Source: RBG-13-43-22 sp040755035 (GTDB lineage: Bacteria; Desulfobacterota; RBG-13-43-22). From it: 64,000 bases of DNA. A model generated the notes under the pieces. That model was given only the letters and a program-made list of their open reading frames with translations. It was not told the DNA's origin and searched no databases. Of the stretch, positions 17,044 through 26,211 are shown piece by piece. Both the position numbers and the translations under genes were made by a program. Every line of letters starts with the position of its first letter. Positions within the stretch are counted from its first letter, which is position 1. The DNA lies in assembly GCA_040755035.1 (NCBI GenBank), contig JBFMBU010000030.1:1-64000 (forward strand), read 5' to 3'.

Positions 17044-17931
17044 ATGGTTTTTTTCTTTCAACTGGCGGTCACCGGTTTAGCCCTGGGCATGATTTATGCT
17101 TTGGTGGCCATAGGCTTTGTCATCATCCTGAAATGTTCCCATACCTTTAATATCGCCCAGGGACATTTTGTTATGATCGGTGGCTACCTGGGATTTTCCT
17201 ATTTAGTCACCCTCGGCCTGCCGATCGGGATCGTACTCCTTCTGGCCGTGACCACGGCCGTTTTTATGGGCCTGCTGATCGAAAGGTTGGCGGTAAGGCC
17301 TTTGGTCGGTCAACCGGACCTGGCGGTGATCATGATGACGATCGCCCTGGCAACGGTGCTGGAAGGGTTGGCCACCCTGATCTGGGGGGCGGAGTACAAG
17401 ACCTACCATGGTCTGCTGCCGACCCTGACCGTTAAACTGGGGCAGATCTCCATACCTCCTGAATCGCTCATCGGTCTGTTGGTCTCCGTCTTTTGTGTTA
17501 CCTTGCTCATGCTCCTTTTCCGCTACACCAAAATCGGATTGGCCATGCGAGCCACGGCCGAAGACCTGCAGGTCGTCCAGAGTATGGGGATTAAGGCTAC
17601 CACGGTCTATGCCGTTTCCTGGATCATCGCCTGCGTGGTGGGGGTCATCGGCGGTATTCTTCTGGGCGGGGTCTCCGGGGTCTCGATTCATATGGCCGAA
17701 ATCGGCCTGAAGGCCTTTGCCGTTGTTTTGCTTGGGGGAGTCAATTCCATCGGCGGGGCCATTTTGGCCGGAATCATTCTCGGCGTCCTGGAAAATGTGG
17801 CCTCCGGCTATCTCGATCCCCTGCTGCCAGGAGGCGGATTGGCCAATGTTTTTCCCTTTATAATCATGATCATCGTCCTTATTTTCAAACCCCACGGACT
17901 GTTCGGCCTGATCCGGATAGAAAGGATTTAG
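17044..17931 (+). CDS. livH: ABC transporter permease LivH
   Basis: 295 residues, highly hydrophobic with about eight predicted membrane segments. It matches the LivH family in the N-terminal GMIYALVAIGFVII and FNIAQGHFVMIGGYLG, and the EAA-like loop RATAEDLQVVQSMGI. It forms half of the transmembrane channel with LivM and docks to LivG/LivF. ATG at 17044 follows GGGG 8 bases upstream. livM begins 3 bp after its stop. Confidence 0.94.
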   Translation: MVFFFQLAVTGLALGMIYALVAIGFVIILKCSHTFNIAQGHFVMIGGYLGFSYLVTLGLPIGIVLLLAVTTAVFMGLLIERLAVRPLVGQPDLAVIMMTIALATVLEGLATLIWGAEYKTYHGLLPTLTVKLGQISIPPESLIGLLVSVFCVTLLMLLFRYTKIGLAMRATAEDLQVVQSMGIKATTVYAVSWIIACVVGVIGGILLGGVSGVSIHMAEIGLKAFAVVLLGGVNSIGGAILAGIILGVLENVASGYLDPLLPGGGLANVFPFIIMIIVLIFKPHGLFGLIRIERI

Positions 17932-17934
17932 ACC

Positions 17935-18990
17935 ATGAGCCGTCGTTATGGGACTTTCCGGGAAAAATACTCACAGGACATAGCCGTCATTCGAACCGGG
18001 GGTCAATGGATAATCCTTCTCCTTTTCATCTTTTTCCTTTTAGCCTGTCCCCTGTATTGCAGCGACCGGGTCCTGACGGTCATGACCATGATCGGTATTG
18101 CGGTCATCAGCGTACAAGGACTGAATATCCTGACCGGATACTGCGGACAGATCTCCATGGGCCATGTGGGATTCATGGCCGTAGGGGCCTATGTCTCCGC
18201 CATTCTGACCGCCAAGCTGGGCTGGTCCTTTTGGGCCGCCATGCCCTGCGCCGCTTTGGCCGCAGGGGCTGCCGGGCTGGTCTTCGGTCTGCCATCCTTG
18301 AAGATCAAGGGTTTTTATCTGATTATGGCCACCATTGCCGCTCATTTTCTGATCATCTGGTTGATCCTCCAGCTCCGAAATGTAACCGGAGGAGCCGACG
18401 GTCTGGCCGTGCCTAAACCCCGGATCGGATCTTTTATCCTGTCGTCCAAGGCCTCTTATTTTTATTTGGTCATGGTTATGACCGGATTGTTTACCTATTT
18501 GGCCGTGAATTTGGTCAGGTCCCGGACCGGAAGGGCCTTTGTCGCCGTCAGGGACAATGACCTGGCGGCTGAGGTCATGGGGATCAATCTTTGGAGTTAT
18601 AAACTGCAGGCTTTCTTTATCGGTTGTGTCTATGCCGGGGTGGCCGGGTCTTTATCGGTCCACTATTATGGGTTTGCCAGTGTAGATCAATTCCCTTTTA
18701 TGGATTCCGTCTGGTATATCGGTATGCTGATCGTGGGGGGCATGGGCAGTATACCCGGGGCCATCCTGGGGGCCATCTCTTTAAAACTGCTTGACGAATT
18801 GGTCACTATTGTTGGTCCGGTACTCTCCGCCGCTGTCGCCGCCCAGGCCGCCGCATCCCTTGCTCTGATCACCAGAGGACTGGTTATTATCCTCTTCCTT
18901 GTCTTTGAACCCAGAGGACTGGAACACCGCTGGGGATTGATCAAGGCCTACTTTCAACTTTGGCCTTTCTCCCATCAAGAATCCGAATGA
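17935..18990 (+). CDS. livM: ABC transporter permease LivM
   Basis: 351 residues and the partner permease. Its first segment is preceded by a cytoplasmic stretch of about 25 residues. Family motifs include LNILTGYCGQISMGHVGFMA, LRNVTGGADGL and the coupling loop VAVRDNDLAAEVMGIN. It is immediately downstream of livH in the same operon. Confidence 0.94.
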   Translation: MSRRYGTFREKYSQDIAVIRTGGQWIILLLFIFFLLACPLYCSDRVLTVMTMIGIAVISVQGLNILTGYCGQISMGHVGFMAVGAYVSAILTAKLGWSFWAAMPCAALAAGAAGLVFGLPSLKIKGFYLIMATIAAHFLIIWLILQLRNVTGGADGLAVPKPRIGSFILSSKASYFYLVMVMTGLFTYLAVNLVRSRTGRAFVAVRDNDLAAEVMGINLWSYKLQAFFIGCVYAGVAGSLSVHYYGFASVDQFPFMDSVWYIGMLIVGGMGSIPGAILGAISLKLLDELVTIVGPVLSAAVAAQAAASLALITRGLVIILFLVFEPRGLEHRWGLIKAYFQLWPFSHQESE

Positions 18991-19112
18991 AAGGGGGGAT
19001 TGATCGACAATAGTACTTTCGGTCCGATAAACGGTTATCCCTCTGGCCGGCCTGAGGGGAAGACCACCCAGGGCGGGATTGAACCCTATTCTGGAATAAA
19101 AAGGAGGCGCTA

Positions 19113-20369
19113 ATGAAAAAAGCAAACATGTCGTTATGGGGTGTAGTAGGATTCATGATGTTGGCCTTAAGTTTATTGCTGTTTTCCTCTGATGCCGGCG
19201 CGGCCGGTAAATCCGTCTATGTGGGGGGGACCATGTCCTTGACCGGGCCTTTTGCCGAGGATTCAGCCGCGGTCCTGGCCGCCTTTGAGGATTATGTAAA
19301 ATATGTCAACGAGACCAAACAACTGGCCCCCTGGCGAAAAGAGAAATGGCCCGCTGATATTAAACTTGAACTTCTTTGGCGGGATGATGAACTCAAACCG
19401 GCCAAGGCCTTGCCCATTTATGAAGAACTGAAAGGCAAAGGTATGATGGTATACCGAATTTCCGGTACTCCCATCGCCCTGGCCTTAAGAGACCGGCTTT
19501 TTCAGGATAAAATGGGCGCCACCAGTATGGCCTCCGGACCCTATCTGCTGAAGCCGCCTCAAACGATTTTTACCTACTATCCCATTTACACCGATGCCCT
19601 GGCCGCAATCGCCGACTGGTTTAAAGGACAATGGAAAGCCACCCGGAAACCGCGGGTGGCCTATCTGACAGCCGACAACGCCATGGGGAAATCCATTGAG
19701 ATACCGCAGATGAAGGCCTATCTGGAAAAAAACGGCTTTGAGTTCGTAGGGATTCAGTACGTACCCCTGGTCCCCACCACTCCGCCGACCACCCAATTGA
19801 TGTGGCTGAAACAAAATAAAGTGGACCTGGCCCTGGGAGTCATGATCAATCCCGGCTCTCAACCGACTATTAAGGAAGCGGTGAGATTGGGCATGGGACC
19901 TCATCTGGATTATAAGATCGTTTTCGGCCAGGCCCTGCCCAGTCACGCCGCAGTATTCGCCCCGGCCATGGGGGAACTGGGCGACGGGTTCGTGGTCGCC
20001 GGGAGTTTTCCGCCGCTGGATGACTTGGTCACCCCGGGGATCAAATTTATCGATGACCTGCAGAAAAAGTACCGCCCCACCAAACGGGCCACCCATATCA
20101 TGTATGTGGGCGGTATGCTCGAGGCCATGGTCCAGGTGGAAGCCCTTAGACTGGCCTTGCAGAAACACCCGCTGGAAAAATTGACCCCGGCCATCGTGCT
20201 CCAAGACGGTTTTTTCCAGATCAAGAACCTGCCCACCGGAAACCTGAGCGCTTCGCCTATGACCTATAGTGCCAATGACATAGAAGGGGTCAACGAGGTC
20301 CGAGTGGACCAGGTCCAAAAAGGAAAGGTGGTCAAACTTGGGACCTGGCCGACCCGGCATATTTATTAA
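19113..20369 (+). CDS. periplasmic binding protein of a Liv-type ABC transporter
   Basis: 418 residues. A signal peptide is clear (MKKAN, then a hydrophobic run to about residue 27, cleavage likely near GAAGK). The mature part is a type I periplasmic binding fold (GGTMSLTGPFAEDSAAV at the N-terminus, conserved in Peripla_BP_6). Strong ribosome site AAAAAGGAGG. It lies 122 bp after livM and completes the importer, delivering substrate to LivHM. The family binds amino acids, amides, aromatic acids or fatty acids. The two ligases in the cluster point to carboxylic acids. A terminator follows at 20406. Confidence 0.9.
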   Translation: MKKANMSLWGVVGFMMLALSLLLFSSDAGAAGKSVYVGGTMSLTGPFAEDSAAVLAAFEDYVKYVNETKQLAPWRKEKWPADIKLELLWRDDELKPAKALPIYEELKGKGMMVYRISGTPIALALRDRLFQDKMGATSMASGPYLLKPPQTIFTYYPIYTDALAAIADWFKGQWKATRKPRVAYLTADNAMGKSIEIPQMKAYLEKNGFEFVGIQYVPLVPTTPPTTQLMWLKQNKVDLALGVMINPGSQPTIKEAVRLGMGPHLDYKIVFGQALPSHAAVFAPAMGELGDGFVVAGSFPPLDDLVTPGIKFIDDLQKKYRPTKRATHIMYVGGMLEAMVQVEALRLALQKHPLEKLTPAIVLQDGFFQIKNLPTGNLSASPMTYSANDIEGVNEVRVDQVQKGKVVKLGTWPTRHIY

Positions 20370-20405
20370 AATCAAGGAAAAGGATTCAAGGGTTCCGGGG
20401 TATTA

Positions 20406-20427
20406 GGAACCAAGGGGTTCCTTTTTT
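20406..20427 (+). terminator. rho-independent terminator after the liv binding protein
   Basis: Stem AGGAACC/GGTTCCT with loop AAGG, followed by TTTTTT, located 37 bp after the stop of the binding-protein gene. Confidence 0.7.
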
Positions 20428-20445
20428 AATACGCTTCTTGAGTGT

Positions 20446-20499
20446 TTGACAATTAAAACCTTTTGAAACTTTATGGGGGGCGTCAGCCCCCTAATTTTT
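20446..20499 (+). promoter_or_regulatory. candidate promoter plus terminator-like leader hairpin before DUF169 gene
   Basis: A perfect TTGACA (20446-20451) stands 18 bases from TTTATG. Immediately downstream is GGGGGC/GCCCCC with loop GTCA (20476-20491), then TAATTTTTT. The hairpin ends about 10 bases before the DUF169 start. If the promoter is real, this hairpin is in the leader and could act as an attenuator; otherwise it is a second terminator of the liv operon. Confidence 0.4.
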
Positions 20500-20509
20500 T
20501 GAGGTCTAT

Positions 20510-21265
20510 ATGACTACTATCTTAAAAGAGTTATCGATTCTGGACCGTTTCCGCTGGGAGGTTCCACCGCTGGGAATAAAATTCTTCTCCCGCAAGCCCG
20601 AGGGGATGGAGAAGTTGGAAGGGAAACGGGCCTTATGCGAAATGTTGAAAAAGGCCCAGGAGGGGAAGGTTTTTTTTGCCGAAACCCCGGACCACACCTG
20701 TGAGGCCGGCCTCTATGTTTTAGGACAGGCCGAGGCCCCGGGGCCTTATATCAGCGGAGAATTCGGGGCCGGTTTAAAAATTTTCCAGGAACCGCGCAGC
20801 GCCGCCCGGCTCTATCATTATATCCCGAGAATAAAACCAGGGGTGGTTAATGCCTTGGCCTTCGCTCCAATGAACGCTCTTCCCTTCGATCCGGATATTT
20901 TGATCATTCAAGCCCAAACCTTTCAAACGGAAATTCTTCTGCGGGCCATGAGCTACCGGTCCGGACGGATGTGGGCCAGCAAATGTTCGGCGGCCATCGG
21001 CTGCGCCTGGCTGATGGTCTATCCTTATCTGAGCGGAGAGTTGAATTATATGGTGACCGGTCTGGGACACGGCATGAAACGCCGGGAACTCTTTCCGGAA
21101 GGCCGACAACTGGTTTCCATCCCTTTTGATCTCCTGCCCGAAATGTTAGAGAACCTGCAGGAAATGCCCTGGGAACTTCCCGCCTATCAGGCGAAGGGAA
21201 CGGAATTCGTTCAGAAGCTCCTGGACCATCTGGGTCTCGCCGGAGGGGAAAAGAAATCCGGATAA
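20510..21265 (+). CDS. DUF169 family protein
   Basis: 251 residues. Recognised as DUF169 (COG2043) by the N-terminal PPLGIKFFS, the cysteine-bearing LCEMLKKAQEGKVFF, a CEAGLYVLG segment, a pair of cysteines around SKCSAAIGCAW, and the C-terminal GMKRRELFPEG. The family is common in anaerobes and methanogens and has no established enzymatic role; conserved cysteines suggest cofactor or metal binding. GAGG lies just upstream of the ATG. It follows the liv operon but has its own candidate promoter. Confidence 0.85.
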   Translation: MTTILKELSILDRFRWEVPPLGIKFFSRKPEGMEKLEGKRALCEMLKKAQEGKVFFAETPDHTCEAGLYVLGQAEAPGPYISGEFGAGLKIFQEPRSAARLYHYIPRIKPGVVNALAFAPMNALPFDPDILIIQAQTFQTEILLRAMSYRSGRMWASKCSAAIGCAWLMVYPYLSGELNYMVTGLGHGMKRRELFPEGRQLVSIPFDLLPEMLENLQEMPWELPAYQAKGTEFVQKLLDHLGLAGGEKKSG

Positions 21266-21471
21266 CCAAGAACCTTCGCCCCCAAAAAAGGGCGAAAAGG
21301 GAAATGGCTCCGCTGTTTTAACCTTCGGAGAAATTTTCAAAGCGGTGGAGGCCTTCTGCGGGTATTTCCACCCCAAGATACCTATGCCCATAAAAGCATT
21401 GAAATTTCAGGGCAACTCATTTAAGAAAATAATAGGACTCCAACAGGCATTAAAAAAAGCGGTTCAAAGCC

Positions 21472-22572
21472 ATGCAAATGAAAGGAAGTTCTACCATACC
21501 TGAGGACGTAAAACACATCCTTCTCCTGCAGCTTGGAGATATCGGGGATGTCGTCCTTTCCCTGCCTTGCCTCAGGGCTCTGCGGGAGCAATTCCCTCAG
21601 GCCCGCCTGATGGTGGCCGTGCGGGAGAAGGCCAAGGAGTTGATTGAGGATTGTCCCTGGGCCGATGGAGTGATCGCCATTGGTTCGGAAAAACGTTCCT
21701 TTCTTCAAGAATTGATTTGTCAGAAGCGGTTTTTTTCTTATGTCAAGGGGTACCATTTCGATCTTTCCATCAACCTTCGATTGGGGGATCGCTCCGCCCT
21801 TCTCCCTTTCTTGGGCGGTATCCGCCAGAGGATCTCCTTTTTCGATCCAGAGGGAAGACTCTGGCGGAACCGATTGTCCACCCATCTGAACAACCTGGAG
21901 TATAAGACAGACCAATATGTGGGGGATTATTATTTAAGCCTCCTGGAAGCTTACAACATAAAACCCACTGATCCCCGGCCGCGAATGGAGGTGCCCATGG
22001 GGAGGATAATAGAAGCGGACTCGCTTTTTTCCGGGGCAGGGATCCCATCCAAGGAGCCCCTGGTGGTCCTGCAACCTTTTTCCTTGTGGAGATACAAGGA
22101 ATGGACGACAGCCAACTACATCGAATTAGTGCGGCGGATCAAAACCGACTTTGGATTTCCGGTCTTGATTGTGGGTGCTGCGGAGGAAAAGAACCGTGCA
22201 TCCTCTATAGCCGAGGGCTGCGGCCCCGGGGTCTATAATCTTACCGGCAGAACTTCCATCGGACTTCTGTCGGCTGTATTAAAACGCAGCAGCCTCTTTA
22301 TCGGAGTGGACAGCGCAGGGATGCATATCGCCGCAGCGGTAGGCACCCCGACGGTAACTATTTTCGGGCCTTCCTCCCCGGTTTCCTGGGCCCCCCGGGG
22401 TTCCGGGCATAGGGTGGTGCAAAGCCGGCTTCCCTGTGTCCCCTGCCGTCAGAAGGGATGTGCTGGCAGCGAACAAAGCCGCTGTCTGGAAGAATTGCCG
22501 GTTTCGGAAGTGATGGCCGCTGTCGCTTCTCAGCTTGGAAATTTATCACAACAGGTCGTCTATACTTCTTAA
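21472..22572 (+). CDS. glycosyltransferase family 9 (heptosyltransferase-like) protein
   Basis: 366 residues, GT-B fold. The N-terminal LLLQLGDIGDVVLSLPCLRAL is the ADP-heptose:LPS heptosyltransferase signature. The C-terminal half has GVDSAGMHIAAAVGTPTVTIFGPS, the nucleotide-sugar binding region, followed by a cysteine cluster (PCVPCRQKGC) seen in many members. It probably adds a heptose to LPS inner core. Two in-frame ATGs (21472, 21478) are possible. It stands alone between the DUF169 and thiolase genes. Confidence 0.9.
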   Translation: MQMKGSSTIPEDVKHILLLQLGDIGDVVLSLPCLRALREQFPQARLMVAVREKAKELIEDCPWADGVIAIGSEKRSFLQELICQKRFFSYVKGYHFDLSINLRLGDRSALLPFLGGIRQRISFFDPEGRLWRNRLSTHLNNLEYKTDQYVGDYYLSLLEAYNIKPTDPRPRMEVPMGRIIEADSLFSGAGIPSKEPLVVLQPFSLWRYKEWTTANYIELVRRIKTDFGFPVLIVGAAEEKNRASSIAEGCGPGVYNLTGRTSIGLLSAVLKRSSLFIGVDSAGMHIAAAVGTPTVTIFGPSSPVSWAPRGSGHRVVQSRLPCVPCRQKGCAGSEQSRCLEELPVSEVMAAVASQLGNLSQQVVYTS

Positions 22573-22710
22573 CAGTAGTAATATGTCGAACAAAGGCGGA
22601 TCTCTCCCGGACTTTTCCTTTTGACTTTTCCTTCCTCCTAACTTTATAATCTATGCTGACGGTTGCATATGGAATGAACCTTATTTGTTTATTTAAAAAG
22701 GAGAATGTTT

Positions 22711-23946
22711 ATGGCGAAATTGCAGGAAGTGGTGGTCGTGGAAGCGGTACGGTCGGCTATCGGCAAGTCGGGCCGAAAAGGCATGGAGAAAAAAGGGCAG
22801 CTTTGCCAGGCCTCGGCCCAGGAGCTGTTGGCCAACACCATGCGGGGAATGCTGGACCGGGTCCATGCCCGCAGCCCCAAATTTGATGAAAAGGAAATTG
22901 AGAATGTGATCATCGGCTGCCTGAGCCAGATCGGGGAACAGGCCGCCAACATTGCCCGTATCTCTTCCCTTCTGGCCGGGATCCCGGAAGAAGCGGCCGG
23001 ATGTACGGTCAATCAGTATTGCAATGCCGGCCTAAAAGCCATCAACATCGCCGCCCACGAAATCATGGTCGGCGAAGGGGACATCGCCGTTTGCGGAGGT
23101 GTGGAGCTCATGTCCCACTACCCGATGATGTCCGACATCGAGGTTGCGGTTCAGGCCAATTACCCGGTCCGCTTGACCCCCCGGCTTCAGGAAGGGGGGC
23201 TCTCCGTCCCGCAAGGGATGTGCGCCGAGATCATCTCCTCCGACCAGAAGCACACCCGGGAAGACCTGGAGCGTTTTGGCTTATGGAGTATGCAGAAAGC
23301 GGTCGAGGCCGAACGTAAGGGCTGGTACGCCGACCATATTATTCCCTTTGAATTCAGCTGGGAAGGGATCAATTACCAAGTAGTCAAGGATGAGGTACTA
23401 AGGCCAAAGGCGATAGAAGACCCCGAGGCCTATTTGCAAAACCTGATGACCCTGCCTACCCCCTTTAAGGAAAACGGCCTGGTCAGTCCCGGGAATTCTT
23501 CGCAAATCGTGGATGGGGCCGGGGCGGTATTGCTCATGAGCGGAAAAAAGGCCGAGGCTTTGGGGTTGGAACCCTTATGCCGGATCGTCTCCTGCGCTGT
23601 GGCCGGCGGGGCGCCGGTGCCCATGCTCCTGGCCCCTATTCCGGCGGCGCGAAAGGCCTTGCAGCGGGCCGGGAAGACCATTGATGATCTGGATATCATC
23701 GAACCCAACGAGGCCTTTGCTTCCCCCTTGTTGCAGTTTGCCGATGACCTGGGTTACGACCGCCACGATCCCCGGGTCAACCCCACCGGTGGGGCTATCG
23801 CCCTCGGCCATCCCATAGGCGCCTCCGGGGTCATCTATTTCGGTGAGATGGCCCATCACCTTAAACGGACCGGTGGTCGCGCCGGTCTGCAGATGATCTG
23901 CGGCGGCGGCGGTGTGGGGATCGCCACCGTGGTGGAGAGGGTGTAA
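22711..23946 (+). CDS. acetyl-CoA C-acyltransferase (thiolase)
   Basis: 411 residues. Thiolase family: the nucleophilic Cys lies in TVNQYCNAG, the catalytic His motifs are NEAFA and GGAIALGHPIGASG, and the C-terminal Cys is in MICGGGGVG. It cleaves 3-ketoacyl-CoA or condenses acetyl-CoA. ATG 22711 is chosen over 22705 because AGGAG is 7 bases upstream of it and too close to the earlier ATG. The neighbouring acyl-CoA ligases and transporter fit beta-oxidation. Chain-length preference cannot be read. Confidence 0.94.
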   Translation: MAKLQEVVVVEAVRSAIGKSGRKGMEKKGQLCQASAQELLANTMRGMLDRVHARSPKFDEKEIENVIIGCLSQIGEQAANIARISSLLAGIPEEAAGCTVNQYCNAGLKAINIAAHEIMVGEGDIAVCGGVELMSHYPMMSDIEVAVQANYPVRLTPRLQEGGLSVPQGMCAEIISSDQKHTREDLERFGLWSMQKAVEAERKGWYADHIIPFEFSWEGINYQVVKDEVLRPKAIEDPEAYLQNLMTLPTPFKENGLVSPGNSSQIVDGAGAVLLMSGKKAEALGLEPLCRIVSCAVAGGAPVPMLLAPIPAARKALQRAGKTIDDLDIIEPNEAFASPLLQFADDLGYDRHDPRVNPTGGAIALGHPIGASGVIYFGEMAHHLKRTGGRAGLQMICGGGGVGIATVVERV

Positions 23947-23980
23947 CATTTACTATGGCGCCTTCCCAGCCAAACCCCAA

Positions 23981-24065
23981 CCCGGACCAGCCGGAACCGA
24001 AAATGGAAATCCAAAAATTCCTCTTTCGGTCCGGGTAACATTCACGTTTTAGAATAGAATTCTAT
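23981..24065 (+). repeat. CCCGGACC...GGTCCGGG leader repeat, copy 1
   Basis: CCCGGACCAGCCGGA opens and CGGTCCGGGTAA closes a long hairpin whose inner stem is CCGAAAATGGAA/TTCCTCTTTCGG. It is followed by a conserved tail ending CGTTTTAGAA. The same arrangement recurs at 60452-60532 upstream of acs. This copy lies between thiolase and the RidA gene. Confidence 0.65.
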
Positions 24066-24089
24066 CCCATTTGGGTAGAATTCTATTCT
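24051..24089 (+). terminator. long perfect hairpin AGAATAGAATTCTA
   Basis: 14-bp perfect arms AGAATAGAATTCTA and TAGAATTCTATTCT, extended inward by CCCA/TGGG to a two-base loop. It lies 105 bp after the thiolase stop, overlapping the tail of the preceding repeat. No good T-tract follows, so terminator function is only a possibility; a palindromic operator is an alternative. Confidence 0.4.
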
Positions 24090-24204
24090 TAAGATACTTA
24101 TCTTAATCCGGCAGATGAGAAGCTCGCTCCTTCCACTGCCGGATTTTTTCAATAAAAAAGGGATCAAAGAGGAAAAGCTCAATCAAATCGGAAAGGAATA
24201 GATT

Positions 24205-24612
24205 ATGGAAAAAAAATTCATCCACCCTGAAAAACTGGCAAATTTCCCCAGGCTTTTCACCCAGGTGGTTTCCGTAAAAACAGGAGAGGCCAAAACGATC
24301 TACATCTCCGGCCAGGTGGCCATTGACCGGGAAGGGAAGACCGTGGGGAAAGGAGACCTGGAGGCCCAGGCCGAGCAGGTCTTTGAGAACCTGGCCCTGG
24401 CCCTGGAATCGGCCGGGGCCAGGCCTGAGGACGTGGTCAAGCTGAATACTTACGTGGTCAACATGAAAACTGAGGATGGAAGGACCGTGGGTCGAGCCCG
24501 CCGAAAATGGTTCCCCCAGGAAAACCTCCCGGCTTCAACAATGGTCGGCGTCGTATCCCTGGCCGGACCTGACTTTCTATTGGAGGCCGAGGCTGTGGCC
24601 GTCGTCGGTTGA
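24205..24612 (+). CDS. RidA/YjgF family protein
   Basis: 135 residues, normal length for RidA. It shows TKTGEAKTIYISGQ-like early strands, the family arginine/lysine region (VKLNTYVVNM) and a C-terminal PASTMVGV with LEAEAVAVV. Homologues deaminate reactive enamine/imine intermediates released by PLP enzymes, such as 2-aminoacrylate. The critical Arg of canonical RidA appears shifted (PASTMVGVVSLAGPDF), so it may be a sister subfamily. AAAGGAA precedes the ATG. It is convergent with a PLP aminotransferase whose stop is 6 bp away, a fitting functional neighbour. Confidence 0.85.
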   Translation: MEKKFIHPEKLANFPRLFTQVVSVKTGEAKTIYISGQVAIDREGKTVGKGDLEAQAEQVFENLALALESAGARPEDVVKLNTYVVNMKTEDGRTVGRARRKWFPQENLPASTMVGVVSLAGPDFLLEAEAVAVVG

Positions 24613-24618
24613 GAGGTT

Positions 24619-25809
24619 TCACCAGGTTCTGATTTTGTCTATCCTTTCCAAGGCGGTCTCTATTTCGCTTCTGGAAAGAAAGAGGGTGGCCCGCATAAAG
24701 CTCTTACCATTGGTCCCGAAATAAGAACCGGGCATAAAGGCCACATGGGCCTGGCGGATCAAGCGGTTGAGCACAAAATCTTCATCATCCATCCCTTCAG
24801 GCACCTGAATCCAGAGATAGGGGGTGGCTTGGGGCACGGCCGCCCTCAATCCCAACTCCTGTAAGCCTTTGACGAAAAGGTCCCTCCTTTCTTTCAATTC
24901 TTTGAAATAGCCTTGCATCTCCTCCTGGACCTGGGGACTGCGCAGGGCTTCGGCCCCGGCTTTCTGCTTGTACCATTCCACTCCCTGGCTGTACTGGCTG
25001 GAAAGCTTGAACCAGCGGTTGATATTCTCGGCGCTGCTGACCATCCAGCCCAGGCCGATGCCCACGAAGTTATAATGTTTGGAAAAAGAAACCATTTCAA
25101 AACCCCTGTCCATCATCCCCGGAATCTCGGTGATGGACAGGGGCTGAAACCCTTCCTCGAAGGTGTAATTTTTATAGGCTTTGTCAAAAACTCCCATGAT
25201 CCCCCTGGATTGCATCGCTTCCGACAAGGACAGATAGAAATCCCTGTCGGCCACGGTCCCGGTGGGATTATTAGGGTCGCAGAAATAAAAAACCCCCGGT
25301 CTTCCCTCCCCCGGGGAGGCAGCCCCTGAAAAATTGAATTCGGGCAGCCAGTGCGTGGCCGCCGTTGTTCTAACCCTTTGTACCCGGTGACCGGTCAACA
25401 GCGAAGCCGGCTCATAAACCGGGTAAACCGGGTCGGGGATATAAACGGTCCCCGGCTCGAAGAGGCGCACGATGTTAAAGAGGACCTCTTTATTCCAGTT
25501 GGTGACGGCGATATTTTCCGGTTGCAGGACGACCCCATGCCTTTGGCGGTAATCCTCGATAATGGCCTCGATCAGCTCCGGGATGCCTCTTTCCGGATGG
25601 GCATCACAGGGGTAACCGAGGGTGGAATTTTCGCTTAAAACATATTTGGCCAGGGCCTCTTTGATGGCCTGGGGGGCTTCCCGATCGGGAATGCCTATTC
25701 TGGCGTTGATGACGGAGATACCGTCTTTTTGTTCGACTTCCTTGGAAATCTGACCCACTTTTCGGAAAGGATAGTCGGGAATTTGATCCAGCAATGATGA
25801 AAAAGTCAT
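24619..25809 (-). CDS. PLP-dependent aminotransferase, class I/II
   Basis: 396 residues, fold type I aminotransferase. The PLP-binding Lys is in SFSKHYNFVGIGLGW, the Asn/Pro loop is CDPNNPTGTV, and a C-terminal Arg (SFMRATLFLS) would bind the substrate carboxylate. It resembles LL-diaminopimelate or aspartate-type aminotransferases, but the substrate is uncertain. ATG at 25809. It converges on the RidA-like gene with 6 bp between the stops. Confidence 0.88.
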   Translation of the reverse strand: MTFSSLLDQIPDYPFRKVGQISKEVEQKDGISVINARIGIPDREAPQAIKEALAKYVLSENSTLGYPCDAHPERGIPELIEAIIEDYRQRHGVVLQPENIAVTNWNKEVLFNIVRLFEPGTVYIPDPVYPVYEPASLLTGHRVQRVRTTAATHWLPEFNFSGAASPGEGRPGVFYFCDPNNPTGTVADRDFYLSLSEAMQSRGIMGVFDKAYKNYTFEEGFQPLSITEIPGMMDRGFEMVSFSKHYNFVGIGLGWMVSSAENINRWFKLSSQYSQGVEWYKQKAGAEALRSPQVQEEMQGYFKELKERRDLFVKGLQELGLRAAVPQATPYLWIQVPEGMDDEDFVLNRLIRQAHVAFMPGSYFGTNGKSFMRATLFLSRSEIETALERIDKIRTW

Positions 25810-26211
25810 GATCTCGTCCTCTTATTTTTAAAATTTCCCCCTGGCCCGGAAGAACTTTCGATTGGCGGTCTTTTTATACCCCGGGGTCTGCCGGGTTTAT
25901 TGCCCGCTTACCCCCTTTTCCTCACCGTTCGGTTGTTATCGAATTACCCTGCGGACCGGCAGGAAGGATCGATGATACGGTGTTTTTCTTAAGAGTCCTA
26001 TCCCTTTACTATAAAATAGACCAGGATGCAAGCCAGGATCAAGGCGCAGAAAAGAGCTGAAGGTGAAGGCGTTCACCTCCCGGGCGTTGAGGGTAAACGC
26101 CTTGACCGAGATGATGGACCGCAGAATAAAAAGAAACGCAATCAATTTCAAGTGGAAAATCAATCCCATCCTTAGAGGAGGAAAAAGGCCAGGACCGGGA
26201 CGTTACAGCGG
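25810..26211. other. spacer with a hairpin and one doubtful small ORF
   Basis: A hairpin pairs AAGGCGTTCACC with GGTAAACGCCTT (26066-26103). A minus-strand frame of 77 codons (25936-26169) starts with a hydrophobic stretch, LKLIAFLFIL, and could encode a small membrane peptide. Its ribosome site (AAGG directly against the ATG) is badly placed and I recognise no family. Nothing else is seen. Confidence 0.4.

Noticed and set aside
17203..17895. 230-codon minus-strand frame opposite livH
   Set aside because: Composition (Gln/Gly/His/Asp-rich) is typical of antisense of a membrane protein gene.
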